Positions 16,501-24,378 of a DNA stretch of 38,871 nt are shown here, in pieces. Position numbers and translations under genes: made by a program. The DNA comes from Betaproteobacteria bacterium (GTDB taxonomy: Bacteria > Pseudomonadota > Gammaproteobacteria > Burkholderiales > SG8-41), in assembly GCA_028291945.1 (NCBI GenBank), contig JAQGNH010000357.1, positions 1 to 38,871 on the forward strand, in the 5' to 3' direction. A model generated the notes under the pieces. The model was given only the letters and a program-made list of their open reading frames with translations. It searched no databases and was not told where the DNA came from. Each line of letters starts with the position of its first letter. Position 1 is the stretch's first letter.

Positions 16501-19299
16501 GTCCTCATTCGTGACGACCGTATTGTTGGTGCCCACAGGCGCGTCGTTCACTGCAGTGACGTTAATGGTCAGAGTGCGCGCCACCGTGTCAAGGTCAACC
16601 CCGCCATTGGCAGTGCCGCCGTCATCCTGCACCTGGAAGTTGAAGCTTGCGTAGCCTGCGCCGTTGGCGTTTGTCGCTGGCGTGAACACGAGCTTTCCCG
16701 CAGTAATGTCAGCCGCGCTGATGACCTGTCCTGCGGTTACAGAACCAAAGCCGGTCAACGTCAGTGCGCCCGCGACGGGCAGCCCGGTGATCTTCACTGC
16801 CAACAGGCTGTTAGCGGGTGCGTCGGTCGGATCGGTGAAGCCAAACGAAGCGGTACTGAAGACAAACGGCGTGTCCTCGTTCGTCACAACAGTGTTACTG
16901 GTGCCTATCGGCGCATCGTTGACGGCCGTGACGTTGATGGTCATGGTGCGCGCCACCGCGTCAAGGTCGACCCCGCCGTTGGCAGTGCCGCCGTCATCCT
17001 GCACCTGGAAGGTGAATCCGGCGTAGCCTGCACCGTTAGCATTCGCCGCCGGCGCGAATACAAGGTTGCCCGCAGCGATGTCGACCGCGCTAACGGATTG
17101 TCCCGCACTCACTGCGGCACCGCTCAGGGTAAGCGAACCCGCGGATGGCAAGGTTCCGATTTTGACGGCCAACAGACTGTTCGCCGGAGTGTCGGTCGGA
17201 TCGCTGAAGCCAAACGCCGCCGCATTGAACGCGAATGGAGTGTCCTCATTTGTCACGACCGTGTTGCTAGCGCCGATGGGCGCGTCGTTCACTGGGGTGA
17301 CGTTAATGGTCAGGGTGCGTGCCACCGCGTCGAGGTCAACACCACCGTTCGTAGTGCCGCCGTCGTCCTGCACCTGGAACGTAAAGCTTGCATAGCCTGC
17401 ACCGTTGGCATTCGCGGCCGGCGTAAATAGAAGGTTGCCCGCCGCGATATTGACCGCGCTAACGGATTGTCCCGCGCTCACCGCCACTCCGCTCAAAGTA
17501 AGCGAACCCGCCGATGGCAGGGTCGTGATTCTGACCGCGAGCAGGTTGTTAGTCGGCGTGTCGCTCGGATCGCTAAACCCGAACGCTGCCGCGTTGAACA
17601 CGAACGGAGTGTCTTCGTTCGTCGTCACCGTATTGCTCGTGCCTACCGGAGCATCGTTGATTGGGTTAACAGTAATGCTGCTGCTCGCTGTTGCAGAGCT
17701 GAACGCAGTGGCGCCGCCGTTCAGAGGCGTCACGAAGGAAATCTGCAGGTTGTCGACGTTCAACAACCCGCCGGCGGCGATGCCATTCAGCGCAAACCGG
17801 ACGCGCGTCGTCGAGGACATGTAGCTGCTGATGTCGACGCTGTGTACGCCTGATCCGGTGTTCGCCAGGCTGGAGAATGTCGCAAGCGTGGTATAGCTTG
17901 TGCCATTCGTAGACGCCTCGACTGTCACACTCCCCAGCAAGCCAAGCAGGCCCAGCTGGTTGTTGTAAGAGAACGAGAGCGTGGCACTAGTCGCGCCGCT
18001 CAGGTCGACCCCGCGGTCGATGGTATCCGACGCGAGTAAAGCCGTAGAGATAACGAGTTGGCCGCCTGTAATAACAATGTTGCCACCGCCACCAACCCAG
18101 TTACCAGCCCATGTGGCCGTGCCGTCGTTGTTGGCGTATATGGGCGCGGTGAAGTTGTCTGCGACCGTCAGAGAAGCAGTGGTTGTATCTGCTGTTGCTC
18201 CCGCGACGCCGCTCGTTTGATCCCACGCTCGGAACGTCAATCCATTCGTGACAGTGCCGTTCCAGTCTGCATTTGGGACAAAGCGAACGTAAGTAACAGC
18301 ATCCGCTGTCAGCAGCCGTGCACTCGCTAGCGTTGGTGCCCCGAAAGCATTCCATGTGCTCCGGTTGTCAATCGAGTACTCCCACACACCGTTCGTATTT
18401 CCGACGGACGTTACAGCAATTCCCTGAAGCGCGCCGACATCGGCGTCGCTCGTGCGGTTCGGGCTCGTGATAAGGGCTGAGACGAGCGTGCCGCCATTAC
18501 TCACCGCATCCTCATTGATTGGCGCAGCATTGTTGGCACCGGTGAGAACAGGCGCGCTATTCGCCAGCGTGCCTTGCCAGCTCTGCTGTGCCGCAATACT
18601 GATGGCCGCCGCCGCCTCAATTGAACCGGTTTGATACTCGAGTACCCAATTACCGCCCCGAGTCGCAGCTCCAGTGATGTCATCAGAGGCCGCAACGTCG
18701 GCGCCTGTTAGGCTCGCCAAGTTATCCACGAGCGAGCGGCCGTCCGCCTGCTGCGCGACGTCGCACCCGTAGAGCAGAATGTCAGCGTTCTGGGTAAGAG
18801 AGCTCGCCCACGCTTGAATTTCGGCGCCGCGCTCCCGAAGTGCAGCGGCGTCGAGTACGGTCGCGCCAAGCCGGACATTACCGTCACTTCCGTGTGAAAT
18901 GATGTGAATAGCATCGATATTCTGAAGTCCAGACAGAACATCGCTGATCTTGTGAATGCCGTCACTGTCGTTCTCGATGAGAACAACCTGCAGATCGCGC
19001 TCACCGTTTGCCCGTGCGGCGATGTCATCGATCAATTGCCGATAATCGGGCGTCGCCGCATCGACAAAGACAACCTCATTCGTCGTAGTCTGTTGTGATT
19101 TTGTCTCGAGCACTGCGGGCGCTGTATCGATAATACGCATTTCGACCTGCCCCACCGGGTCGCCGAAAGCGATCGGCGTCAAGTCAGCCGAGTGCAGTAT
19201 CCTGGACTCGATCTCTTCCAGTTGCATCGCGCGGTGCTCGAACGGCGCGGCCGGCTTGTCCCGCCAGAATAATCGCATGAACGTGCTTGTGCTTATCAC
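13573..19299 (-). CDS. Giant DUF4347 repeat protein, probable surface adhesin with LEPR-like N-terminus
   Basis: This protein has 1908 residues and no classical signal peptide. Residues 27-41 ([15 protein letters not shown]) resemble the LEPR-XLL motif found at the start of many giant repetitive proteins. DUF4347 spans about 76-242, with IISHGSDG (His136) and LLYGCD (Cys179). Then come a VCBS-like domain (about 245-375), a beta-sandwich-like region (about 380-525), seven near-identical 123-124-residue Ig/cadherin-like repeats (548-1409), two further cadherin-like domains (about 1410-1660) and a Pro/Ala-rich linker. A hydrophobic segment (about 1815-1846, [14 protein letters not shown]) and an acidic tail finish it. 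The GTG at 19299 was chosen; an ATG at 19278 has no ribosome-binding site. It is probably the exported cargo of the genes just upstream. Confidence 0.9.
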   Translation of the reverse strand: MISTSTFMRLFWRDKPAAPFEHRAMQLEEIESRILHSADLTPIAFGDPVGQVEMRIIDTAPAVLETKSQQTTTNEVVFVDAATPDYRQLIDDIAARANGERDLQVVLIENDSDGIHKISDVLSGLQNIDAIHIISHGSDGNVRLGATVLDAAALRERGAEIQAWASSLTQNADILLYGCDVAQQADGRSLVDNLASLTGADVAASDDITGAATRGGNWVLEYQTGSIEAAAAISIAAQQSWQGTLANSAPVLTGANNAAPINEDAVSNGGTLVSALITSPNRTSDADVGALQGIAVTSVGNTNGVWEYSIDNRSTWNAFGAPTLASARLLTADAVTYVRFVPNADWNGTVTNGLTFRAWDQTSGVAGATADTTTASLTVADNFTAPIYANNDGTATWAGNWVGGGGNIVITGGQLVISTALLASDTIDRGVDLSGATSATLSFSYNNQLGLLGLLGSVTVEASTNGTSYTTLATFSSLANTGSGVHSVDISSYMSSTTRVRFALNGIAAGGLLNVDNLQISFVTPLNGGATAFSSATASSSITVNPINDAPVGTSNTVTTNEDTPFVFNAAAFGFSDPSDTPTNNLLAVRITTLPSAGSLTLSGVAVSAGQSVSAVNIAAGNLLFTPAANANGAGYASFTFQVQDDGGTTNGGVDLDAVARTLTINVTPVNDAPIGASNTVVTNEDTPFAFNAAAFGFSDPTDTPANSLLAVKIGTLPSAGSLTLSGAAVSAGQSVSAVDIAAGNLVFAPAANANGAGYAGFTFQVQDDGGTANGGVDLDAVARTMTINVTAVNDAPIGTSNTVVTNEDTPFVFSTASFGFTDPTDAPANSLLAVKITGLPVAGALTLTGFGSVTAGQVISAADITAGKLVFTPATNANGAGYASFNFQVQDDGGTANGGVDLDTVARTLTINVTAVNDAPVGTNNTVVTNEDTPFVFNAAAFGFADPIDTPANSLLAVKISTLPSAGALTLSGAAVSAGQSISAVDIAAGNLVFTPVANANGAGYSSFNFQVQDNGGTANGGVDLDTVARTLTINVTAVNDAPVGTHNTVVTNEDTPFVFNAAAFGFTDPIDAPANTLLTVKISALPTVGALTLSGVAVSAGQSISAVDIAAGNLVFTPVANANGAGYSSFAFQVQDNGGTANGGVDLDTVARTLTINVTAVNDAPVGTNNTVVTNEDTPFVFNAAAFGFTDPIDAPANTLLAVEISALPTAGALTLSGVAVTAGQSISAVDIAAGNLVFMPSTNANGAGYSNFTFQVQDDGGTANGGVDLDAVVRTMTINVTAVNDAPVGTSNTVVTNEDTSFVFNAAAFGFTDPSDAPANNLLAVKITSLPSAGLLSWSGAPVSAGQVISTIDIAAGKVLFTPAPDANGAGYASFTFQVQDDGGTANGGVDLDAVARTMIINVNAVNDAPVLVANNGLTLNQGTTAVITNAMLQTTDIDNTASQLLFNVTAAPSHGRLELITAPGIAVTTFSQSDIDSNRLVYIHDDSFAPSDAFAFTVSDGAGGAIGTAAFPIDISAVNHAPSNQVPGAQTIAQATTLVFSTAQGNAIIISDPDAGPNTVQVTISARDGWLSLANKEGLGFSVGTGTQDATVTFTGTLASINAALDGMVFMPTPDYSGQTAIAVSTDDLGSTGAGGHLVARNTVTINVTAETVTAITAVPASGANPGVPTILGLGPQTDDLTAPPMPVTVLAAHAAPMLPIPIASAEPNVDLVAVGSTSEFAGAGFSRATLSSIEPQPASREYRYLLTAFMPDVSPLVFATGETPDGELVLASADGPALRYQRGEPLGDQALLDALDDMRASLHEEDRYAASTILATAAAAMGLSVGYVIWLLRGGVLLSSLLSSLPAWRLVDPLPIVGRIDDDAETDESADDSLEAIVARNNVLRGRSAAEAAKPNTSTTGRL
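15073..17658 (-). repeat. Seven tandem 369-base repeats within the giant protein gene
   Basis: In coding order the units are 17290-17658, 16921-17289, 16549-16920, 16180-16548, 15811-16179, 15442-15810 and 15073-15441. Six are exactly 369 bases; the third is 372 (one extra codon). Each starts NDAP and contains [16 protein letters not shown], an AGQ-S segment, NANGAGY and [17 protein letters not shown]. Units four to six (15442-16548) are the most alike at DNA level, which points to recent duplication or gene conversion. Asp/Asn-rich turns suggest calcium binding, as in cadherin-like adhesins. Confidence 0.95.
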
Positions 19300-19310
19300 G
19301 ATGTGAGCCC

Positions 19311-20225
19311 CTATCGGCCTGCGCTGCTGGAGAATCTCGTCTCGCGTTTTAGTTCAACTTGGCTTGATCTGCTATCGCTCGCGCGAGCAAGAGGTGCGGG
19401 CGTTGCTTGCCCAGTGTCGGCACCCTCTCCCACTTCGGCTCTGCAGCGCAGACCTGACGGTACCGCCCCGTTGGGATTGGGCAACTCCGCTCTGACTCTG
19501 AACGTGTTGCTTGCGGCATCGATCAGTTTGTCGACCAACACCACCCTCGCTTCGATACGGGCTCCATTCGGCAAATCCGGCGTGACCTGAGCGATCATTC
19601 CCTTGCTGATAGATCCGAACAACGCAGCCGGCGCGATGATCTCCACGCGCAACGGATCCGTTTTCGCTACCCGGAACATGGGTTTAACTTCGACACGCTC
19701 GCCGACGTTCACGTAGCGGTCCGCAATAATCCCGGAGAAAGGAGCGCGGATGGAACGCAGACCGAGCTGCGCATTCGCGTACTCGAGCTCCTGTTTAGCG
19801 ACCCTTTTTTGCTCTCGTGCCTGGGCGAGTTTTTGCTCGGCCACGCTCGTTTCCGCACGCACCTGTTCCAGCGCCTGCATCGAAACGAAGTTTTTTTGCA
19901 TCAGCTCTTCAGTGCGAGCGAGCTTCTGGCGCTGAAACTCGTAGTTCGCCGCCGCTGCACGAATGTCGGCATCAGCCTGCGCCCTTACCTCTGCCGCGCT
20001 CACCGATGCCCTTTCGACCTGCGCCCGGAGTTGCGCCAGCAACTGACCTTCGCGCACGACATCTCCGCGCTCGACGTGTATAGCATCGACGACGCCGATT
20101 ACAGCGGTACCAATGTCCGCCGAGCGGTCCGGCTCGATGACGCAACGCAGCGGCGGCTGAGCAGCTGTTGCCGTGAGGCAGCCCATGAGAACCCATGCGA
20201 TAAGTGCCGAAATCGTCTTTTTCAA
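19311..20225 (-). CDS. Periplasmic adaptor (HlyD/RND-type membrane fusion protein) with signal peptide
   Basis: This protein has 304 residues. It starts at TTG (20225), giving the signal peptide MKKTISALIAWVLMGCLTATAA. A lipoyl-like half-motif follows (about 38-68, VDAIHVERGDVVREGQLLAQL), then an alpha-helical hairpin (about 70-155, Gln/Ala/Glu-rich coiled coil), the second lipoyl half (LRSIRAPFSGIIADRYVNVGERV) and a beta-barrel. Such adaptors bridge an inner-membrane transporter and an outer-membrane channel. The start lies 10 bases after the SecA-like stop. At 304 residues it is shorter than most RND adaptors, mainly through a short C-terminal membrane-proximal domain. It is the only protein in the cluster with a classical signal peptide. 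Confidence 0.85.
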   Translation of the reverse strand: MKKTISALIAWVLMGCLTATAAQPPLRCVIEPDRSADIGTAVIGVVDAIHVERGDVVREGQLLAQLRAQVERASVSAAEVRAQADADIRAAAANYEFQRQKLARTEELMQKNFVSMQALEQVRAETSVAEQKLAQAREQKRVAKQELEYANAQLGLRSIRAPFSGIIADRYVNVGERVEVKPMFRVAKTDPLRVEIIAPAALFGSISKGMIAQVTPDLPNGARIEARVVLVDKLIDAASNTFRVRAELPNPNGAVPSGLRCRAEVGEGADTGQATPAPLARASDSRSSQVELKRETRFSSSAGR

Positions 20226-20233
20226 GATTGAAA

Positions 20234-20237
20234 CCTC
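20234..20237 (-). promoter_or_regulatory. Ribosome-binding site GAGG that sets the TTG start of the adaptor gene
   Basis: GAGG (minus strand) sits 8 bases before the TTG at 20225 and overlaps the stop of the SecA-like gene. No ATG is available in frame before the signal peptide. A GTG at 20288 lies 21 codons upstream inside the SecA-like gene and would place a basic, polar stretch ahead of the signal peptide. Confidence 0.7.
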
Positions 20238-22218
20238 ATTCCTTAGCCTTACCGAACGACGAGCGCTGCTCTGCGTGTAGATCACCACGCAGCAATTCCC
20301 GGCGTTGCGCGCGCTGGCGGCGCTCTTCCAATCGCTGAGGGATGCTGACGATCGAGCGAACGAACCACTGCGGACGCTGTAAACCGTTCTTGTTTAGGTA
20401 CCTTTTTAACCAACGCGGCACGAAACTGGAAATGAGCGGCTTGTCGAGCGCCAACAGGCTTTGAGCACTTCCAGGGTCGCCTCGACGGGCGCATCTGCCC
20501 AGAAGTTGCCGATCAATGCGGCGGGACGCGTTGTGCTGACAACAGATAATGTGGAGGCCACCGCGTTCCGCCACGCCTTTGCCGAGGAGAATGTCAGTCC
20601 CGCGGCCTGCCATGTTCGTCGCAACAGTGACTTGCGAGGGCTGACCTGCCTCCGCGATGATGCGGGCCTCTTCTCCGTCCTGACGTGCGTTCAGCACCGC
20701 ATGCGGCAACGCCGCGGCCTTCAGGCGCGTCGAAAGTTCTTCTGACTCCAATACCGAATCGGTGCCGATCAGGACAGGACGACCGCTGCGGCTGATCTCG
20801 AGCGCCTCCTTTACGACTGAGGTCCACTGCGCGTCACGCTGCGGATAGATTCGGGTAGGCAAAAGATGGCGCCGATCTGCGCCGTTGAGCGGGACCTCGG
20901 TCACTTCGAGGCCATAGGTCGAACGCAACTCTCCACGAGCCTCGCTAAGCGTGCCGCTCATGCCGCACAGCAAGAGGTACCGCTGAAAAAAGTTCTGGTA
21001 GGTAATTTGAGCAAGCGTGACTGTCCGGCTGCTCGTGTGACAGGACTCCTTTAGCTCGATCAGCTGATGCAGTCCGCGAGACCACACTCGTCCTGGCGCA
21101 AGGCGGCCCGTTGAATCATCGATGATGGCTACGCTGCCGTCGCGGACCAGATAGTGTCGATCTCTTTGATATAGATATAGTGCGGCAAGTGCGGTACACA
21201 CCGTCTCCTCGCGGTGCGGGCGGTTGCGCCACAGTCCGCCGACATCCACCGCGAGCCGCTCTAGAACGACGCGCCCCTGCTGGGTAAGCTCCGCCGACAT
21301 GCGTTGCCGATGGACAGCGTAATCTTCTTGAGCGTTGAGTTGAGCCGCCAGGCTCAAAGCGCTGACAAGACACTCGCTCTCCTGCTCGTTTCGGCTTCGT
21401 TCCGAGAGAATCAATGGGACGCGCGCTTCGTCGATGAGGATGCTGTCCGCCTCGTCGACGATGGCCATACACAAGCCCTGCAGAAGTGACCCGCGAGCTG
21501 GCGTCGACGATGTATCCAGCGTGGCGACCCGACGCTGTAAATCGCTGAGCGCACCCCCTCGAGCGAGACCGTCTCGCAGGTAGTCGAATACGAGCTCCCG
21601 CGCGGTACAGTAGACGACATTGCATCGGTAGGCACGGCGGCGCCGCTCCTCATCGTCAGACTGCAGAACCAAGCCTACAGTCAGGCCTAGCGCATGGTAG
21701 AGCGGTCGCAGACATTCAACATCTCGCGCCACGAGATAATCGTTGGCAGTAATGACATGGACCGGAATACCGGCGAGCGCCGCACTTGCAGCGCAAATAC
21801 CGGCTGCGAGCGTTTTACCCTCTCCGGTTGCCATTTCCGCGAGGCGTCGATCCAGCATAATGCGGGCGGCGATCAACTGCGTTGGGAACACTTCGACTCC
21901 GAGCGTGCGAACACACACCCGTTTGATGAGTGCGAACGCCTCGGCCAGCCGTTCGTCGGTCATGCCCTCACGCGCCATCGAAGCCCGCACCTTGGTTATG
22001 CGCCCCGGAATCGCTGCGGTATCCAGCGGAACGAAGTTGGGATCGAAGGAGCTCACGTGCTGCAGGAATCGCTCATAGCGCCTGATGCGCTTAAACCCGG
22101 ACACGAACGTGCGAGGCCGTCCCATTTGGCCAAACATCTTGCGGCCTGCTAACAAGACTCGACGCTCGGGATAAGCGCCGAGGACTATTCCGGGGATAGG
22201 CAGCAAGTCCGATTTCAT
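20236..22218 (-). CDS. Short SecA-like ATPase
   Basis: The 660-residue protein has the SecA motor. Walker A is MATGEGKT (129-136), the DEAD-box equivalent is VDEAD (254-258), and motif III-like CGMSGTLSEA is at 418-427. VATNMAGRGTDILLG (532-546) and a degenerate arginine-finger segment GRCARRGDPGS (574-584) complete it. It ends soon after, so most of the helical scaffold/wing region and the zinc-binding C-terminus of housekeeping SecA (about 900 residues) are missing. It probably couples ATP hydrolysis to export of one client, the giant protein two genes downstream. The ATG at 22218 was chosen for its AGGA box and its position 13 bases after the previous stop; an in-frame start at 22344 would overlap the upstream gene. 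Confidence 0.88.
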   Translation of the reverse strand: MKSDLLPIPGIVLGAYPERRVLLAGRKMFGQMGRPRTFVSGFKRIRRYERFLQHVSSFDPNFVPLDTAAIPGRITKVRASMAREGMTDERLAEAFALIKRVCVRTLGVEVFPTQLIAARIMLDRRLAEMATGEGKTLAAGICAASAALAGIPVHVITANDYLVARDVECLRPLYHALGLTVGLVLQSDDEERRRRAYRCNVVYCTARELVFDYLRDGLARGGALSDLQRRVATLDTSSTPARGSLLQGLCMAIVDEADSILIDEARVPLILSERSRNEQESECLVSALSLAAQLNAQEDYAVHRQRMSAELTQQGRVVLERLAVDVGGLWRNRPHREETVCTALAALYLYQRDRHYLVRDGSVAIIDDSTGRLAPGRVWSRGLHQLIELKESCHTSSRTVTLAQITYQNFFQRYLLLCGMSGTLSEARGELRSTYGLEVTEVPLNGADRRHLLPTRIYPQRDAQWTSVVKEALEISRSGRPVLIGTDSVLESEELSTRLKAAALPHAVLNARQDGEEARIIAEAGQPSQVTVATNMAGRGTDILLGKGVAERGGLHIICCQHNASRRIDRQLLGRCARRGDPGSAQSLLALDKPLISSFVPRWLKRYLNKNGLQRPQWFVRSIVSIPQRLEERRQRAQRRELLRGDLHAEQRSSFGKAKE

Positions 22219-22231
22219 GACTGTATCGTCC

Positions 22232-24376
22232 TCAGCCCGCAGGATTGAAATGTTGAAGTAAGACTTGCCTGAGCTGCCTGTACCATCTGTTCGCCAGAGG
22301 CTGGGCGCCGTGATCGAAGCGGACCCACGCTCTACCGCCAACACGCTGAAGCTCGGTCCCCGGCAATTTCACGTCCACGACAACAACAGGTTCGCGCGTG
22401 CGCAGACCGTCTTTGTCATCCGGATCCGTGACGTGGGTTCCCCCACCACGGTCCCCGAGCGCAACGCTGGGCAAGTCGTATGTCGCAGCCGGAATGTCTC
22501 GCACCAGCTCAGCATTTGTGAATTCGGAGTGGCCGGCGAGTCGAACCTGCACGTCGCGCGTGAAGTCACGCACGAGGGCGACGTCGTATTCGGGGACCAC
22601 CGCGCGCACGCCGATCTGCGAACGTTCGAGTACGTATCCAAAGGTGCTGCCCTGGCGCACAAAGCTCTCAGCAAGATCCTGCTGGTGTGGCATGACAAGC
22701 CTGCCGTCGGCATGCGCCCGGACCTTCAAGTGCTCGATCTTATCTTCGACCCTTTGCAACTCGGACTGCACGCGGGCGCTCTCTTCTTCGGCGCTCCGGA
22801 CGTGCTCGTAGCTGTCGAGTAACGCACTGAATCGGGCAGCCTGCAGCTGCTCCAGGCGGCTGGTCAGCCTGTCGCGTTGGGCAAAGAGATTCGGGTCATC
22901 GAGCAAGACGAGAACCTGACCTGTGGTGACCTGGTCTCCGTCTCGAGCCAGTATCTGCGTGACAAACCCGTCAGTCGCGGCGCGCACCCTTGCCTGCTCG
23001 GGAGGCCATACAACGCCACTTGCAACGGTATGGAACGGCAATGGCACCACGCATATCGCGCCGATGACAAGGAAGCCTGCCGTAGCGCAAACCGATGCGC
23101 CGCGCACGCGCGCCCCCCCGACCGAAGTGGCGGCCCAGATCTGCGCAAAGCTGGACAAAGTGGGTTTGACGATCAGCGCAAGAATCAAGAGCAAAGCGGC
23201 AATGCCGCCAAGCACTGCCGAATGCGCTCCCAACCAGAGAACAAGCAGAAACGAAACGACAAGGCGGTACGTGAACGCAGCCGGCGCATATGCAAACAGC
23301 CATTTGCACTCGCCGTTCTCGGCTTGCACGTGCTCGGACCGGCCATTGCCAGTGAGGCCCTGCGTCAATACTTGCCCCCACCATGCCTTGCTGCGTGATG
23401 CGAGATTCGGCAAGTCCAGCGCGTCTGACATCACGTAATAAGCATCGAACTGCAACAGCGGGTTCCCGTTGAACACCAACGTGGAGATGCTGGCGATGAA
23501 CATCGTGACGAACGCAAGGTCGCGCACCACGCCGGGCTGCACGTTAATCCAGATCGCAAGTGCAAAGGCAGCAATTACGAGCTCCACCATGATCCCCGCG
23601 GCACCAACGAGCACGCGCTGCGCGCGCGATGGGAATGCAGCAGCCGCAGATGCGTCCACGTACGGCGCTGGTACCAGCACGAAAAGGCTGAAGCCGATCT
23701 CGTGGGTTTCGCCGCCCCATCGACGCAGAGCGAGCGCATGGCCGAGTTCGTGCAAAGTCTTGATGAACGGGAAGCTGATCCACGCCAGAAACAGATACCG
23801 CGGCGTTCCCATATAGGAGACTGCGTGTGAGCTCAATGCATGCCAGTTGCTCGCGGCAGTGAGACTCGCGGCCACGATCGCGACTATCCAGACCCAGAAA
23901 CTCACGCGGTTGAAAACGAGTTGGGCAAGTGGGTCGAGGTAACGTAGTAACCGGGACGGATCGCCTAGCGGGATGCGCAACGCGAAAGGATTGACCAGCC
24001 GTTGAATGCCGCGCTGCGTTTTTTTGTCGCCTTGTCGAACGAGCATGCTCGCATCCAGCGCCGTATCGTATGTAATCAGGTCGTACTCATGTAGCGTATT
24101 CAGGGAGTGAATCACTTCAGCTTGAGCCGGTGCGTCGTCGCCAAGCTGCTCCAACAGACTGTTCCAGATTTCTTCGACTGATCGCAGGCCATCACAACGT
24201 CCGATGAACTCGTATGCTTTCTCGTTGATCCTGTACTGCCGGCCATTGACGACGTTAACGAGCAGATACCAGCGTTGCCCACGCACCTGCTGGCGCTGCA
24301 CACGCACCTCTGAGCGCAGGCGCGGATGCTGTTCTGCCACTCGATACCAAAGCTCACTGAAAAGCGACTGTTGCAC
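22232..24376 (-). CDS. PqqD-like / M50 metalloprotease-like / HlyD fusion membrane protein
   Basis: The protein has 714 residues from the GTG at 24376. Residues about 20-108 form a PqqD-like winged-helix domain (RWYLLVNVVNGRQYRINEKA, then a helical part). A polytopic M50-type membrane domain follows, with the zinc motif HELGH (209-213) and NGNPLLQFDAYY (303-314; Asp311 is the likely third ligand). After the last membrane helix (about residue 435-455) comes a HlyD-type periplasmic part with lipoyl halves and a coiled coil. Such proteins are annotated as peptide zinc metalloproteases and often accompany exported peptides or proteins. The GTG at 24376, three bases after the previous stop, gives the family-typical beginning QQSLFSELWYRVAE; another GTG at 24442 is possible. 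Confidence 0.88.
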   Translation of the reverse strand: MQQSLFSELWYRVAEQHPRLRSEVRVQRQQVRGQRWYLLVNVVNGRQYRINEKAYEFIGRCDGLRSVEEIWNSLLEQLGDDAPAQAEVIHSLNTLHEYDLITYDTALDASMLVRQGDKKTQRGIQRLVNPFALRIPLGDPSRLLRYLDPLAQLVFNRVSFWVWIVAIVAASLTAASNWHALSSHAVSYMGTPRYLFLAWISFPFIKTLHELGHALALRRWGGETHEIGFSLFVLVPAPYVDASAAAAFPSRAQRVLVGAAGIMVELVIAAFALAIWINVQPGVVRDLAFVTMFIASISTLVFNGNPLLQFDAYYVMSDALDLPNLASRSKAWWGQVLTQGLTGNGRSEHVQAENGECKWLFAYAPAAFTYRLVVSFLLVLWLGAHSAVLGGIAALLLILALIVKPTLSSFAQIWAATSVGGARVRGASVCATAGFLVIGAICVVPLPFHTVASGVVWPPEQARVRAATDGFVTQILARDGDQVTTGQVLVLLDDPNLFAQRDRLTSRLEQLQAARFSALLDSYEHVRSAEEESARVQSELQRVEDKIEHLKVRAHADGRLVMPHQQDLAESFVRQGSTFGYVLERSQIGVRAVVPEYDVALVRDFTRDVQVRLAGHSEFTNAELVRDIPAATYDLPSVALGDRGGGTHVTDPDDKDGLRTREPVVVVDVKLPGTELQRVGGRAWVRFDHGAQPLANRWYRQLRQVLLQHFNPAG

Positions 24377-24378
24377 GG

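Noticed and set aside
15206-17395. Regularly spaced plus-strand open frames of about 119 codons antisense to the repeat array
   Set aside because: They recur with the same 369-base period as the minus-strand repeats and have no ribosome-binding sites; they are a by-product of codon use in the repeats.
15073-17658. Tandem repeats as a possible CRISPR or satellite array
   Set aside because: The repeats are 369-372 bases, in frame, and encode a continuous protein with no spacers.
22219-22344. Longer SecA-like start at 22344
   Set aside because: It would overlap the preceding gene by more than 100 bases and add 42 residues without SecA character; the ATG at 22218 has its own AGGA box.
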